NCBI GenBank assembly: GCA_964499865.1
Contig: CAZCPY010000126.1
Span: 1 to 8,864, forward strand
Origin: JANOGU01 sp964499865
Lineage (GTDB): Bacteria > Pseudomonadota > Alphaproteobacteria > Rhodobacterales > Rhodobacteraceae
Direction: 5' to 3'
Length of the DNA stretch: 8,864 nt
Position 1 is the stretch's first letter; each line of letters starts with the position of its first letter. This document shows, one piece after another, positions 1 to 6,229 of this stretch. The translations under genes were made by a program, and so were the position numbers. Under the pieces are notes generated by a model. The model made no database searches, was not told where the DNA came from, and saw only the letters and a program-made list of their open reading frames with translations.

Positions 1-1459
1 GCCAGGGCGCGCCTGCGCGCTGGCGGGCGTAGAGCGCGAGCTTGCCCGCGGGCGGAGCGGCGGGGGCAGAGGTGAGACCGGGCAGGATCACCGGCGCGGG
101 AAACTCGCAGCGGCCGTTGGTGCGGTTGGCCAGCATCGCGTCGGAATAGGCCGACCCGTCGGGCGAGACCTTCAGCGTCACGTCGTCGGTCCCCAGCAGG
201 CCGAACAGCGCGCGGGCGGAAAAGCCGGTCTTGAAGGCCAGCGCGGCGTCATTGCCGGCGGCGTTCTTGTTGACCGTCACCTCGTGGCCGGCGCCGGCGT
301 TGTTCAAGAGCGTGGCCGGCGCATTGACCGACAGCCGGTTCGTCGCATCGGCCGTGGCTCCGCCCAGGCCCAGACGGGCGGCGGTGACCGTGGCGGCAGT
401 GGCGCCGATGCCGGTGACGCTGGCGGCAAAGGTCACGGTCGGCGTGTTGACCACCACCTGCCCGCCCGCCCCTGCGGTGGCCGAGCCGATGTTGACCACC
501 GTGGTGGACCCCGACGCCCCGCCAGTCCCGAGGTTGACGGTCTTGGTCGCCCCCGACGCCGTCGCCCCCGCGCCGAGGCCGTAGGTCGCCGTCACCGTGG
601 CCGTGCCGACCGTCGCCACCGCGCCCGAGGCGGTCAGCGTGCCGGAAAAGGTCTTGTCGCCGGTGAAGGTCTGCGCCCCCGGCAGCACCGCGACCACGCC
701 CGATGTCGCGGGCGCCGCCAGCGTGACCTGCGCGCCCCCGGCCAGCCCCGACAGGTCGAACCCCAGCCGCTTGGTCGTGTCGGTTGCGTCGCGCAGCGTG
801 AAGCCGGAGGCCAGCACGCCCTGCGGCATCACCACATGGCCCGTGGCCGCATAGGCCTGCACCGCCGGAAGGAAAACCGTGCCCGCGGCACTGACGCTGA
901 TCGTCAGGTCGTCCGACCCCAGCGTGCCGATCTCGGCCCGGCCGGAAAACCCGGTCTGGAAGGCCAGCGCGGCGGTGTTCGCGGCGGCGGCCTTGTTCAC
1001 CTTCAGCCGGTGGTCGGTCCCGTCATGCGACAGAAGCGACGCCGCCGAGGCCACGTTCAGCCGGTTCACCGGGTCGGCGGGCGCGTTGACGCCGATGGCG
1101 CCGACCTCCAGATCGCCGTCGGCCAGCGTGCGCCAGGCGCCGTCGATCAGGCTGGCGGTCGCATCCTCGGCCAGGATGTGGAACGACCAGCCGGGCAGGG
1201 CCTGCAGGAATTGCCAGGTGCCCGCCTCGAAAAAGGCGATGCGGCCCGCCTGTCCGGCCCAGGCGCCGGTGGGGGCGGGGCCGACGATATGGCGGTCGCC
1301 CGCGACCGGCGCAGGCGGCGGGGCGTTCAGGTCGCGCGTCAGCACGACCCCCTGCACGACCAGATCGAGAAGCCGCAGCGCCTCGTTGTGCGTGATGTGC
1401 TTTTGCGCCTGCGCGCCCTGGATCAGCGGCAGCGACAGGACCTGGGTGACATCGGACAT
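1..1459 (-). CDS. DUF2793 phage tail-fibre-like protein (partial, C-terminus off window)
   Basis: The start is the ATG at 1459, preceded by GGAGG nine bases upstream. 486 codons are open to the left edge with no stop, so the C-terminus is missing. Residues about 8-36 (SLPLIQGAQAQKHITHNEAL and following) match the signature that opens DUF2793 proteins, a family found in alphaproteobacterial prophages and as stand-alone genes. After this head (to about residue 115) come low-complexity Ala/Gly/Thr/Val beta-type stretches, including TKTVNLGTGGASGSTTVVNI near 305-324, a pattern common in phage tail fibres. A module of about 69 residues occurs twice (122-190 and 364-432). Function is inferred: a virion fibre or spike, or a domesticated surface/adhesion protein. 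No signal peptide is seen, which favours phage-type assembly over Sec export. The neighbouring gene mmcB is not a phage gene. I am confident of the family and unsure of the role. Confidence 0.8.
   Translation of the reverse strand, partial: MSDVTQVLSLPLIQGAQAQKHITHNEALRLLDLVVQGVVLTRDLNAPPPAPVAGDRHIVGPAPTGAWAGQAGRIAFFEAGTWQFLQALPGWSFHILAEDATASLIDGAWRTLADGDLEVGAIGVNAPADPVNRLNVASAASLLSHDGTDHRLKVNKAAAANTAALAFQTGFSGRAEIGTLGSDDLTISVSAAGTVFLPAVQAYAATGHVVMPQGVLASGFTLRDATDTTKRLGFDLSGLAGGAQVTLAAPATSGVVAVLPGAQTFTGDKTFSGTLTASGAVATVGTATVTATYGLGAGATASGATKTVNLGTGGASGSTTVVNIGSATAGAGGQVVVNTPTVTFAASVTGIGATAATVTAARLGLGGATADATNRLSVNAPATLLNNAGAGHEVTVNKNAAGNDAALAFKTGFSARALFGLLGTDDVTLKVSPDGSAYSDAMLANRTNGRCEFPAPVILPGLTSAPAAPPAGKLALYARQRAGAPW
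164..370 (-). repeat. Tail-fibre module, copy 2
   Basis: Codes for residues 364-432 of the DUF2793 protein, offset 242 residues from copy 1. The two copies are separated by the glycine/threonine-rich spacer. The divergence suggests an old duplication or two members of a repeated tail-fibre domain. Confidence 0.75.
890..1096 (-). repeat. Tail-fibre module, copy 1
   Basis: Codes for residues 122-190 of the DUF2793 protein. It aligns without gaps to copy 2. By hand count 34 of 59 residues are identical from the shared NRL onward, including VNK, AALAF, TGFS and DD-T--VS. Confidence 0.75.
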
Positions 1460-1574
1460 GCGGGGCGACCTCCGGCAGCGGGATGGGCCGGAAGGCTAGG
1501 CAGGGGTCGCCAACAAAGCCTGACCGGCCCGCGCTGTGGTCGCGCCCGCGGCGCAACGGCCCCCGCGCGCGGCG

Positions 1575-2039
1575 TCAGGCCCAGGCGGACAGCGCGATGG
1601 CCGCGCCGGGATCGCGGGCGGCCTGGAGCCGCTGCGCCGCGGTGCGGGCAAAGCGCAGGAGCATGGCCTTGCGGCGCGCGCCGGGCAGGGGGGTTTCCGG
1701 CCCGATGCGCTGCACCTCGGCATCCCAGTCGTCGGCCAGGATCAGGCCCGTGCCTTCCGGCAGCACCGCCACCGGAAAGGCCGCATCCACCGCCCAGAAG
1801 AACCGGTCGCAATGGTTGAGGTATCCCTGCCACTTGCGGTCGGCGCGATAGTCGGCCAGCCCCGACTTGCATTCGACGATCCAGACCTCGCCCCTGGGCC
1901 CCAGCGCCAGCACGTCGGCGCGCAGGCCGCTGCCCAGCGGCATCTCCTCGACCGTCGCGAAGCCCGCCGCCGCCAGGTGGCGGCAGGTGCCGCGCGCAAG
2001 GCGCTGGCCGGGCGTGGCAGGAGCAAGGTCGAGGCGCAT
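1575..2039 (-). CDS. mmcB: MmcB family DNA repair protein (PD-(D/E)XK nuclease-like)
   Basis: A 154-residue protein, about the usual family length, starting at the ATG at 2039. The open frame continues upstream, but that part crosses the LexA box and the 6S RNA candidate and does not look like protein. The core reads ADVLALGPRGEVWIVECKS (41-59): Asp42 and the Glu56-Cys57-Lys58 triad form a PD-(D/E)XK-type active site. It is followed by DYRADRKW (63-70) and LNHCDRFFWAV (74-84), which are typical of MmcB. In Caulobacter, MmcB is SOS-induced, contributes to mitomycin C resistance and works with the ImuABC translesion pathway; the same role is inferred here. There is no convincing Shine-Dalgarno before the ATG (GCTGCGGCG lies just upstream), so the mRNA may be leaderless or weakly translated. 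The gene stands alone, divergent from the 6S RNA candidate. Confidence 0.88.
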   Translation of the reverse strand: MRLDLAPATPGQRLARGTCRHLAAAGFATVEEMPLGSGLRADVLALGPRGEVWIVECKSGLADYRADRKWQGYLNHCDRFFWAVDAAFPVAVLPEGTGLILADDWDAEVQRIGPETPLPGARRKAMLLRFARTAAQRLQAARDPGAAIALSAWA

Positions 2040-2045
2040 CGCCGC

Positions 2046-2074
2046 AGCGTGAACGATATGTGAACAGAAGTCAA
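2046..2074 (-). promoter_or_regulatory. Candidate mmcB promoter
   Basis: TTGACT (2074-2069) is a good -35 element. Seventeen bases further lies CACGCT (2051-2046), a poor -10. The LexA box occupies the spacer. If this is the promoter, transcription would start at about the A of the ATG, which would fit the lack of a ribosome binding site. The -35 is seen clearly; the -10 and start site are inference. Confidence 0.45.
2051..2065 (-). promoter_or_regulatory. LexA (SOS) box upstream of mmcB
   Basis: On the minus strand this reads GTTC-ACATATC-GTTC, an exact match to the alphaproteobacterial LexA operator GTTC-N7-GTTC. It ends 11 bases before the mmcB ATG and lies between or over the promoter elements, so LexA bound here would block the polymerase. 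This agrees with mmcB being an SOS gene in Caulobacter. Confidence 0.85.
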
Positions 2075-2136
2075 AGGGCGGCGGAAACCGGCCGCAGCGC
2101 GCCGCGGGAACGTGCTGTCGGGCGACCGCTGACGCC

Positions 2137-2165
2137 TTGCGCCGGGGGCCGGGCGTCCCTAGGTT
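2137..2165 (+). promoter_or_regulatory. Possible promoter of the 6S RNA candidate
   Basis: TTGCGC (2137-2142) and TAGGTT (2160-2165) are separated by 17 bases and would start transcription near 2172, where the closing stem begins. Both boxes match consensus only partly. The agreement in position is the main support. Confidence 0.35.
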
Positions 2166-2170
2166 GACCG

Positions 2171-2335
2171 GTGGCGGGTTCTGCTCTTCGCGTGCGAAGG
2201 CCCTATTCCAGTGGCCGATAAGCAAACGCATGGGGGCTGGCTCTGGCAGGGTCCTGGCCCTGCTACCCGGTTCCCACCTGAGACCTCTGGCTCTCGGGAA
2301 CAGAACGCCTTCCACGGCCGCTGCGGGCCCGCCAC
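2171..2335 (+). ncRNA. ssrS: 6S RNA candidate
   Basis: This 165-base stretch has no coding gene on either strand and folds by eye into the 6S RNA architecture. The closing stem is GTGGCGGG (2171-2178) with CCCGCCAC (2328-2335), extended by wobble pairs. A second stem is CGTG-C-GAAGGC (2191-2201) with GCCTTCCACG (2307-2316). A large central bubble follows, then an apical arm: TGGGGG-CTGG (2231-2240) with CCGG-TTCCCA (2267-2276), and GCAGGG (2246-2251) with CCCTGC (2258-2263). The 3' side of the bubble can form its own hairpin (2277-2283 with 2292-2298). The 5' part, TTCGCGTGCGAAGGCC followed by TGGCCGATA, resembles TTCGCAAGCGGGCC and TGAGCCGATA of E. coli 6S RNA. Known role of the family: it mimics an open promoter, binds sigma-70 polymerase and templates short pRNAs. 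No covariance search was possible, so another structured RNA is not excluded. Confidence 0.62.
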
Positions 2336-2342
2336 TTCACGC

Positions 2343-2358
2343 GCCGATGCGCCTCGGC
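2343..2358 (+). other. Small hairpin after the 6S RNA candidate
   Basis: GCCGA (2343-2347) pairs with TCGGC (2354-2358) over a six-base loop. It lies between the 3' end of the RNA candidate and the stop of the hydrolase gene arriving from the other side. No T-tract follows on either strand, so a terminator role is only a guess. Confidence 0.25.
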
Positions 2359-2369
2359 CAGGTTCAGAC

Positions 2370-3506
2370 CTAAGGTTCGATGTCGGCGAAGGGAAAGCCG
2401 TGGTCGAACTTCTGCTTCGGCCCCCTGGGGTCGTTCTCGGGCTCGGGGTCCAGCAGCGGATCGGTCTGCAGGACGGGCGCAAACTTGGCCGGGCGGGGGA
2501 TCTGGAAGGCGGTGCCGGGCGCATCAAGGTGATCGTTCTCGATCCCCGCCCTGATCACCGTGGCCCTCTGGGCGCCGCCTTCGACCTTGACGAAATCGCA
2601 GCTCAGTAGGATGTGGTCGATCATCGACCCTGCGCCCTGGAAAACATAGGTGTAGTCCGCGCCTGCGGACATGCGGTGCAGGTCGAAGGCGCTGACCATC
2701 AGCGTCCGCACCATCTGTGCGTAGTCCTCGCGCGGCGCCGTGAAAAAGCTGCGGGGCCGGTCGCCGAGGATCATGCCCGTCGTCACTGACGAAAGGCCGT
2801 CATTGAGATCGCCCAACACGATCACCGGCCGCCGCCGACCATCTATCCAGCTGTCGCGTTCCTTGAGCACCTGCGCACGAAGCGCCGCCGCCTCGGCCCC
2901 CCGAACGATCAGCGACCGCAGCGAGGCCAGCGCCCGGACCACCGGATCGTTCTCGTCCTCGCCGGCCAGCACCTTGCCGCGCTTGGATTTCAGGTGGGCG
3001 ACCAGGACGACCAACCCGGGCAACCCCTCGACCTCGATCTCGGCGCGCAGCAGCGGGCGCTCATAGCTGCGGATCCCCAGATGCAGGATTTCGCTGACTG
3101 CATCATGCAGGCCCACCGGCACCGTGATCGCCATCCCGTCGGGGAATTGGGGCACCGGATCGGCCCGCAGCACCGGCAGCCGCGAGGCGAGCGCGACATA
3201 TGGGCCGTCGGACACGCCTTCGCCGTTCGGACCCGCGGCGCCGGGGATCGGGACGGCGCCAAAGCCGAAAAGGGTCGCCCCGGCCATCCGGGGACTTGCC
3301 GCAATGACCTCTGTCAATGCGGCCGACGAGAAAACCTCCTGGAACCCCACGATATCGGCGTCGAGCTTGTCCAGCATCGCAGCGGTGCGCGCCTTGCGTG
3401 TCGCAAAGGTCTGGGCGGTGAAGGGCGCCTCGTCGGGGCGGCCGACGAAGCACAGGCCCGGTGCATTGAGGTTCAGGGTGTTGAAGGTGGCGACACGGAA
3501 CGGCAT
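2370..3506 (-). CDS. Endonuclease/exonuclease/phosphatase family hydrolase
   Basis: A 378-residue protein starting at the ATG at 3506, with GGGGAG seven bases upstream. It carries the full catalytic set of the EEP (DNase I/ExoIII-like) fold in order: FNTLNLN with Asn9, GFQEV with Glu57, VAHLKS with His171, LGDLND with Asp233 and Asn235, MIDHIL with Asp297-His298, and NDHLD with Asp325-His326. All are present, so an active metal-dependent phosphoester hydrolase is expected. The substrate (DNA, RNA, phospholipid or another phosphodiester) cannot be told from the motifs. There is no signal peptide or membrane segment, so it should act in the cytosol. It follows nusB on the same strand after 89 bases, with a weak hairpin and no clear promoter between them, so it may be read through from nusB. 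The C-terminal 40 residues are Pro/Asp-rich and outside the core. Confidence 0.85.
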   Translation of the reverse strand: MPFRVATFNTLNLNAPGLCFVGRPDEAPFTAQTFATRKARTAAMLDKLDADIVGFQEVFSSAALTEVIAASPRMAGATLFGFGAVPIPGAAGPNGEGVSDGPYVALASRLPVLRADPVPQFPDGMAITVPVGLHDAVSEILHLGIRSYERPLLRAEIEVEGLPGLVVLVAHLKSKRGKVLAGEDENDPVVRALASLRSLIVRGAEAAALRAQVLKERDSWIDGRRRPVIVLGDLNDGLSSVTTGMILGDRPRSFFTAPREDYAQMVRTLMVSAFDLHRMSAGADYTYVFQGAGSMIDHILLSCDFVKVEGGAQRATVIRAGIENDHLDAPGTAFQIPRPAKFAPVLQTDPLLDPEPENDPRGPKQKFDHGFPFADIEP

Positions 3507-3595
3507 GGCGGACTCCCCGGATCAGGCGGACACCCTAGCAGCTTTTCTTCGACAACCGTGTGAAACTGCCGTTCAGGCCGCCTTCGGAACGCCGC

Positions 3596-4060
3596 CTAGA
3601 ACGCCTCCGGCCGCGCCTCGCGCGCCATGTGGTCCAGCACGGCGTTCACGAAGCCGGCCTCTTTGCCCCCGGGGAAGAAGGCCTTGGCCACGTCCACGAA
3701 TTCGCTGATGACCACACGGGGCGGGGTGGCGGTTTCCGCCATCTCGGCGCCCGCAGCACGGAACAGCGCGCGCAGCACGGGGTCGATGCGGCCGATCGGC
3801 CAGCGGGCGACCAGCGCGCGGTCGGTCATCTGGTCGATCTGCGCCTGGCTGTTCACCGCATGGTGCAGAAGGCTGCGGAACAGGGTCGGGTCGCCCTCGG
3901 CCAGGGGCTCCTCGCCCGCCTCGTCGAAGGCCGCGCCGAAACGGTGCGTCTCGAACTCGCGGGCGACGGCCTCGACGGTCTGGCCTGCGGCTTCCATCTG
4001 GAACAGCGCCTGCACGGCATAGAGCCGTGCGGCCGACTTCATCTGCCGCTTGTCGGTCAT
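3596..4060 (-). CDS. nusB: Transcription antitermination factor NusB
   Basis: A 154-residue protein of normal family length. NusB is an all-helical RNA-binding factor that, with NusE (S10), binds boxA in rRNA leaders and supports antitermination. Family motifs are RLYAVQALFQ (12-21), RIDPVLRALFRAAGAEM (91-107), and VVISEFVDVAKAF through GGKEAGFVNAVLDHMAR (116-147). The start at 4060 was chosen because its ATG overlaps the ribH stop as ATGA, giving translational coupling, and because the next residues are the usual MTDKR-x-KSAAR opening. A longer in-frame start at 4099 would add 13 unrelated residues inside ribH. It is the last gene of the ribB-ribH-nusB cluster, a common order in alphaproteobacteria. 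Confidence 0.95.
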   Translation of the reverse strand: MTDKRQMKSAARLYAVQALFQMEAAGQTVEAVAREFETHRFGAAFDEAGEEPLAEGDPTLFRSLLHHAVNSQAQIDQMTDRALVARWPIGRIDPVLRALFRAAGAEMAETATPPRVVISEFVDVAKAFFPGGKEAGFVNAVLDHMAREARPEAF

Positions 4061-4560
4061 CCGCGGCGAAAGCCGATGGACTTGGCCGCCCGCGCCCATC
4101 CGCGCGACAGCGCGATCAGGTGCAGCGCCGCCGCCGCCGCCCCGCCGCCCTTGTCCTGGCCCGCGGGATCGGCGCGCACCTCGGCCTGGGCGCGGGTCTC
4201 GACCGTCAGGATGCCGTTGCCGACCAGCACGCCCTGCAACCCCAGCGTGGCGATGGCGCGCGCGCTTTCGGTGCAGACGGTGTCGTAATGCGTGGTCTCG
4301 CCGCGGATGATGCAGCCGAGCGCGACGAAGCCGTCGGTCTCGGTCTGCCGGGCCGCCAGGGCGATGGCGGTCGGCACCTCCAGCGCGCCGGGCACCTCGG
4401 CCACCTCGACCGTCGCGCCGGCCCTGTCGGCGACGGCCTTCGCCCCGGCGATCAGGCTGGCGGCGATGTCGCGGTAGTAGGGCGCCACCACGATCATCAG
4501 CCTGACCGGCGCATCGAAGGTCGGCAGCGGCAGGGCGTCGTGCGTCTCGGAACCGGCCAT
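4057..4560 (-). CDS. ribH: 6,7-dimethyl-8-ribityllumazine synthase RibH
   Basis: A 167-residue lumazine synthase. It joins 5-amino-6-ribitylaminouracil and 3,4-dihydroxy-2-butanone 4-phosphate (made by the upstream RibB) to 6,7-dimethyl-8-ribityllumazine, the riboflavin precursor, in the cytosol. The hallmark blocks are present: VAPYY (25-29) with the substrate-stacking aromatic, VPGALEVPTAI (56-66), ALGCIIRGETTHYD (80-93) with the catalytic-loop His91, and VLVGNGILTVET (111-122). The tail ADPAGQDKGGGAAAAALHLI (130-149) fits the family's KGxEAAxAAL helix. The ATG at 4560 lies four bases after the ribB stop, and AGAGG in the end of ribB serves as its ribosome binding site. Its own stop overlaps the nusB start. 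Confidence 0.96.
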   Translation of the reverse strand: MAGSETHDALPLPTFDAPVRLMIVVAPYYRDIAASLIAGAKAVADRAGATVEVAEVPGALEVPTAIALAARQTETDGFVALGCIIRGETTHYDTVCTESARAIATLGLQGVLVGNGILTVETRAQAEVRADPAGQDKGGGAAAAALHLIALSRGWARAAKSIGFRRG

Positions 4561-4564
4561 GGCG

Positions 4565-5668
4565 TCACCTCTGCGGCGGGATCGGGCGGGTGGCGGCGAT
4601 GGTCAGGCCGTAAGCCTCCAGCCCCACGACCTTGGGCTTGGGCGAATTCGTCAGCAGCACCAGGTCCTTGAGCCCCAGCGACGACAGGATCTGCGCGCCC
4701 AGTCCGTACTGGCGCAGGGTCTGCGGGCTGACCTGGTCGTCCGAGACCATCTTGGCATGCACGTCGCGCAGCAGCACCAGCACGCCGCGCCCCTCGGACG
4801 CGATCAGCCGCATCGAATCGCCGAATTCGGCGGTGCGCCCGGCAGGCCCGAGCCCGACGATGTCGAGCAGCGGGTCCAGCGTGTGCATCCGCACGAGCAC
4901 GGGGTCCGGCGTGGAAATGTCGCCCTTGATCAGGATGACATGCTCGTTGCCCTCGGCCTGGTCGGCGTAGATGCGCAGCGTCCAGTCGCCGCCGAATTCG
5001 GACTTCACCACCCGTTCGGAGGCCATGCGCACCAGGTTGTCGTGCCGGCGCCGGTAGGCGATCAGGTCGGAAATCGTGCCGATCTTGATGTTGTGCCGCT
5101 GCGAGAAGGCCACCAGTTCCGGCAGCCGCGCCATCGTGCCGTCGTCCGACATCACCTCGCAGATCACGCCGGACGGGTTCAGCCCGGCAAGCCGCGAGAT
5201 GTCCACTGCCGCCTCGGTATGCCCCGCCCGCACCAGCACGCCGCCGTCCTTGGCGCGCAGCGGGAAGACGTGGCCCGGCGTGCCGATGTCGGCCGGCCCC
5301 TTGGTCGGGTCGATGGCGACCGACACCGTGCGTGCGCGGTCGGCAGCCGAGATGCCCGTCGTGATCCCCTCGCGCGCCTCGATCGAGATGGTGAAGGCGG
5401 TCTCGTGGCGGGAGGCGTTCTTCGGGCTCATCAAGGGCAGGCCGAGCGCGTCGATGCGTGCGGAGGTCAGCGCCAGGCAGATCAGCCCGCGGCCATGCGT
5501 GGCCATGAAGTTGATCGCCTGCGGCGTGCACATCTGCGCCGGGATCACGAGGTCGCCCTCGTTCTCGCGGTCCTCGTGGTCGACGAGGATGAACATCCGC
5601 CCGTTGCGGGCGTCGTCGATGATTTCCTCGACCGAGGAAATCGCATCGCTGTAGTCGGTCCGGTCCAT
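4565..5668 (-). CDS. ribB: 3,4-dihydroxy-2-butanone-4-phosphate synthase with degenerate GTP cyclohydrolase II domain (RibBX type)
   Basis: A 367-residue two-domain protein. Residues 1 to about 205 are a complete RibB, which turns ribulose 5-phosphate into 3,4-dihydroxy-2-butanone 4-phosphate and formate: DHEDRENEGDL (30-40), MCTP (46-49), PGHVFPLRA (131-139), RAGHTEAAVDI (147-157), GVICE (167-171). The rest resembles GTP cyclohydrolase II, for example YGLGAQILSSLGLKDLVLLT (321-340), but lacks every zinc cysteine: the second half contains no cysteine, and the SEC...RCDCG region and the RQEGRGIGL loop are absent or replaced. This matches the RibBX variant known in Proteobacteria, where the second domain has no cyclohydrolase activity, so a separate ribA is expected elsewhere. 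The ATG at 5668 is preferred (GAGAGG five bases upstream); an in-frame GTG at 5674 lacks room for a binding site. Confidence 0.93.
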   Translation of the reverse strand: MDRTDYSDAISSVEEIIDDARNGRMFILVDHEDRENEGDLVIPAQMCTPQAINFMATHGRGLICLALTSARIDALGLPLMSPKNASRHETAFTISIEAREGITTGISAADRARTVSVAIDPTKGPADIGTPGHVFPLRAKDGGVLVRAGHTEAAVDISRLAGLNPSGVICEVMSDDGTMARLPELVAFSQRHNIKIGTISDLIAYRRRHDNLVRMASERVVKSEFGGDWTLRIYADQAEGNEHVILIKGDISTPDPVLVRMHTLDPLLDIVGLGPAGRTAEFGDSMRLIASEGRGVLVLLRDVHAKMVSDDQVSPQTLRQYGLGAQILSSLGLKDLVLLTNSPKPKVVGLEAYGLTIAATRPIPPQR

Positions 5669-5703
5669 GGGCACCTCTCGCCCGCGGATTAGCCTGCGAC
5701 GCA

Positions 5704-5727
5704 GCCGAACGCCAGAGGCGCGTCGGC
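5704..5727 (-). other. Hairpin in the ribB leader
   Basis: GCCGA/TCGGC and CGCC/GGCG stems with a three-base loop lie in the 69 bases between the secreted-protein gene and ribB. No T-tract follows. It may stabilise the 3' end of the upstream mRNA or shape the ribB leader. The gap is too short for, and shows no conserved core of, an FMN riboswitch. Confidence 0.35.
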
Positions 5728-5737
5728 CAGAGACCTG

Positions 5738-6160
5738 TCAGAAGGTGCGCACCGACCCTGCGCGCATGCGGAACTTGATCTCGGCGCCCTTGTAGCTGTC
5801 CTTCCAGGGCTGGCGGCTGGCCACGCAGCGGGCGCCGCCCTGTTCCGCCTCGGCCTGGGTGTCATACGCGGCGAAGGAGGGGATGTCGGCGCTGACCGGG
5901 CGCCCGCCGATCGAGATCATCAGGTCGCGCATCAACTCGCGCCGGTTGGCCCGCACCGCCGCGCTCGACCCGTCCAGGAACGACGCCCCGCACAGCGCCA
6001 GCCGCCCGTCGATTTCCCTGGCCATGACGACAACCACCAGCGCCTTGCCGCCGCCGAGTGTGATCGAGATGCCTTGCGCCGTGTTGTCGAAGGGCACGTT
6101 CTGTGCCGCCGCGGGGGCGGCCAGGGCCAGGGTCAGGGCAAGGGCGGACGGAAATCGCAT
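5738..6160 (-). CDS. Small secreted protein of unknown function
   Basis: I do not recognise a named family. The ATG at 6160 is chosen because CGGAG lies about eight bases upstream and because it begins a clear signal peptide (MRFPSALALTLALAAPAAAQ), with cleavage expected near residue 19-20; a longer frame would hide the signal. The mature protein is about 120 residues, with a strongly hydrophobic strand KALVVVVMA (39-47) after a glycine-rich turn. It has two cysteines, Cys57 (LALCGAS) and Cys112 (ARCVAS), which could form a disulfide in the periplasm, and a basic C-terminus. It lies between the tRNA-Arg gene and ribB on the same strand, 69 bases before ribB, and could be co-transcribed with it. 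A link to riboflavin is not supported by the sequence itself. Confidence 0.75.
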   Translation of the reverse strand: MRFPSALALTLALAAPAAAQNVPFDNTAQGISITLGGGKALVVVVMAREIDGRLALCGASFLDGSSAAVRANRRELMRDLMISIGGRPVSADIPSFAAYDTQAEAEQGGARCVASRQPWKDSYKGAEIKFRMRAGSVRTF

Positions 6161-6189
6161 GGGAAACTCCGGTGACCGAGAACACCGCA

Positions 6190-6219
6190 AGCGTGCCACG
6201 CGCGCAGGCTGCCGGTCAA
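6190..6219 (-). promoter_or_regulatory. Possible promoter of the secreted-protein gene
   Basis: TTGACC (6219-6214) is a good -35. CACGCT (6195-6190), 18 bases on, is a poor -10, the same hexamer found at the mmcB promoter candidate. It lies in the 69 bases between the tRNA 3' end and the ATG. Alternatively the gene could be read through from the tRNA transcript. Confidence 0.3.
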
Positions 6220-6229
6220 CGCGTCAGAA

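Noticed and set aside
1460..1574. Promoter or terminator between mmcB and the DUF2793 gene
   Set aside because: A GCGCC/GGCGC hairpin without T-tract and no well-spaced -35/-10 pair could be found; nothing firm to report.
284..1819. Long plus-strand open frame of 511 codons
   Set aside because: It is the complement of the DUF2793 and mmcB genes. Its product is Arg/Gly/His-rich without any recognisable motif, as expected from antisense frames in GC-rich DNA.
2040..2315. N-terminal extension of mmcB to 2315
   Set aside because: The added 92 codons cross the LexA box and the 6S RNA candidate, and resemble no MmcB protein, which normally has about 150 residues.
4497..5531. Minus-strand 344-codon frame overlapping ribB
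   Set aside because: A shifted frame inside ribB and the start of ribH, with Arg/Ala/His-rich sequence and no motif; the correct frame gives textbook RibB.
5669..5737. FMN riboswitch before ribB
   Set aside because: The gap is only 69 bases and none of the conserved FMN aptamer segments is present.
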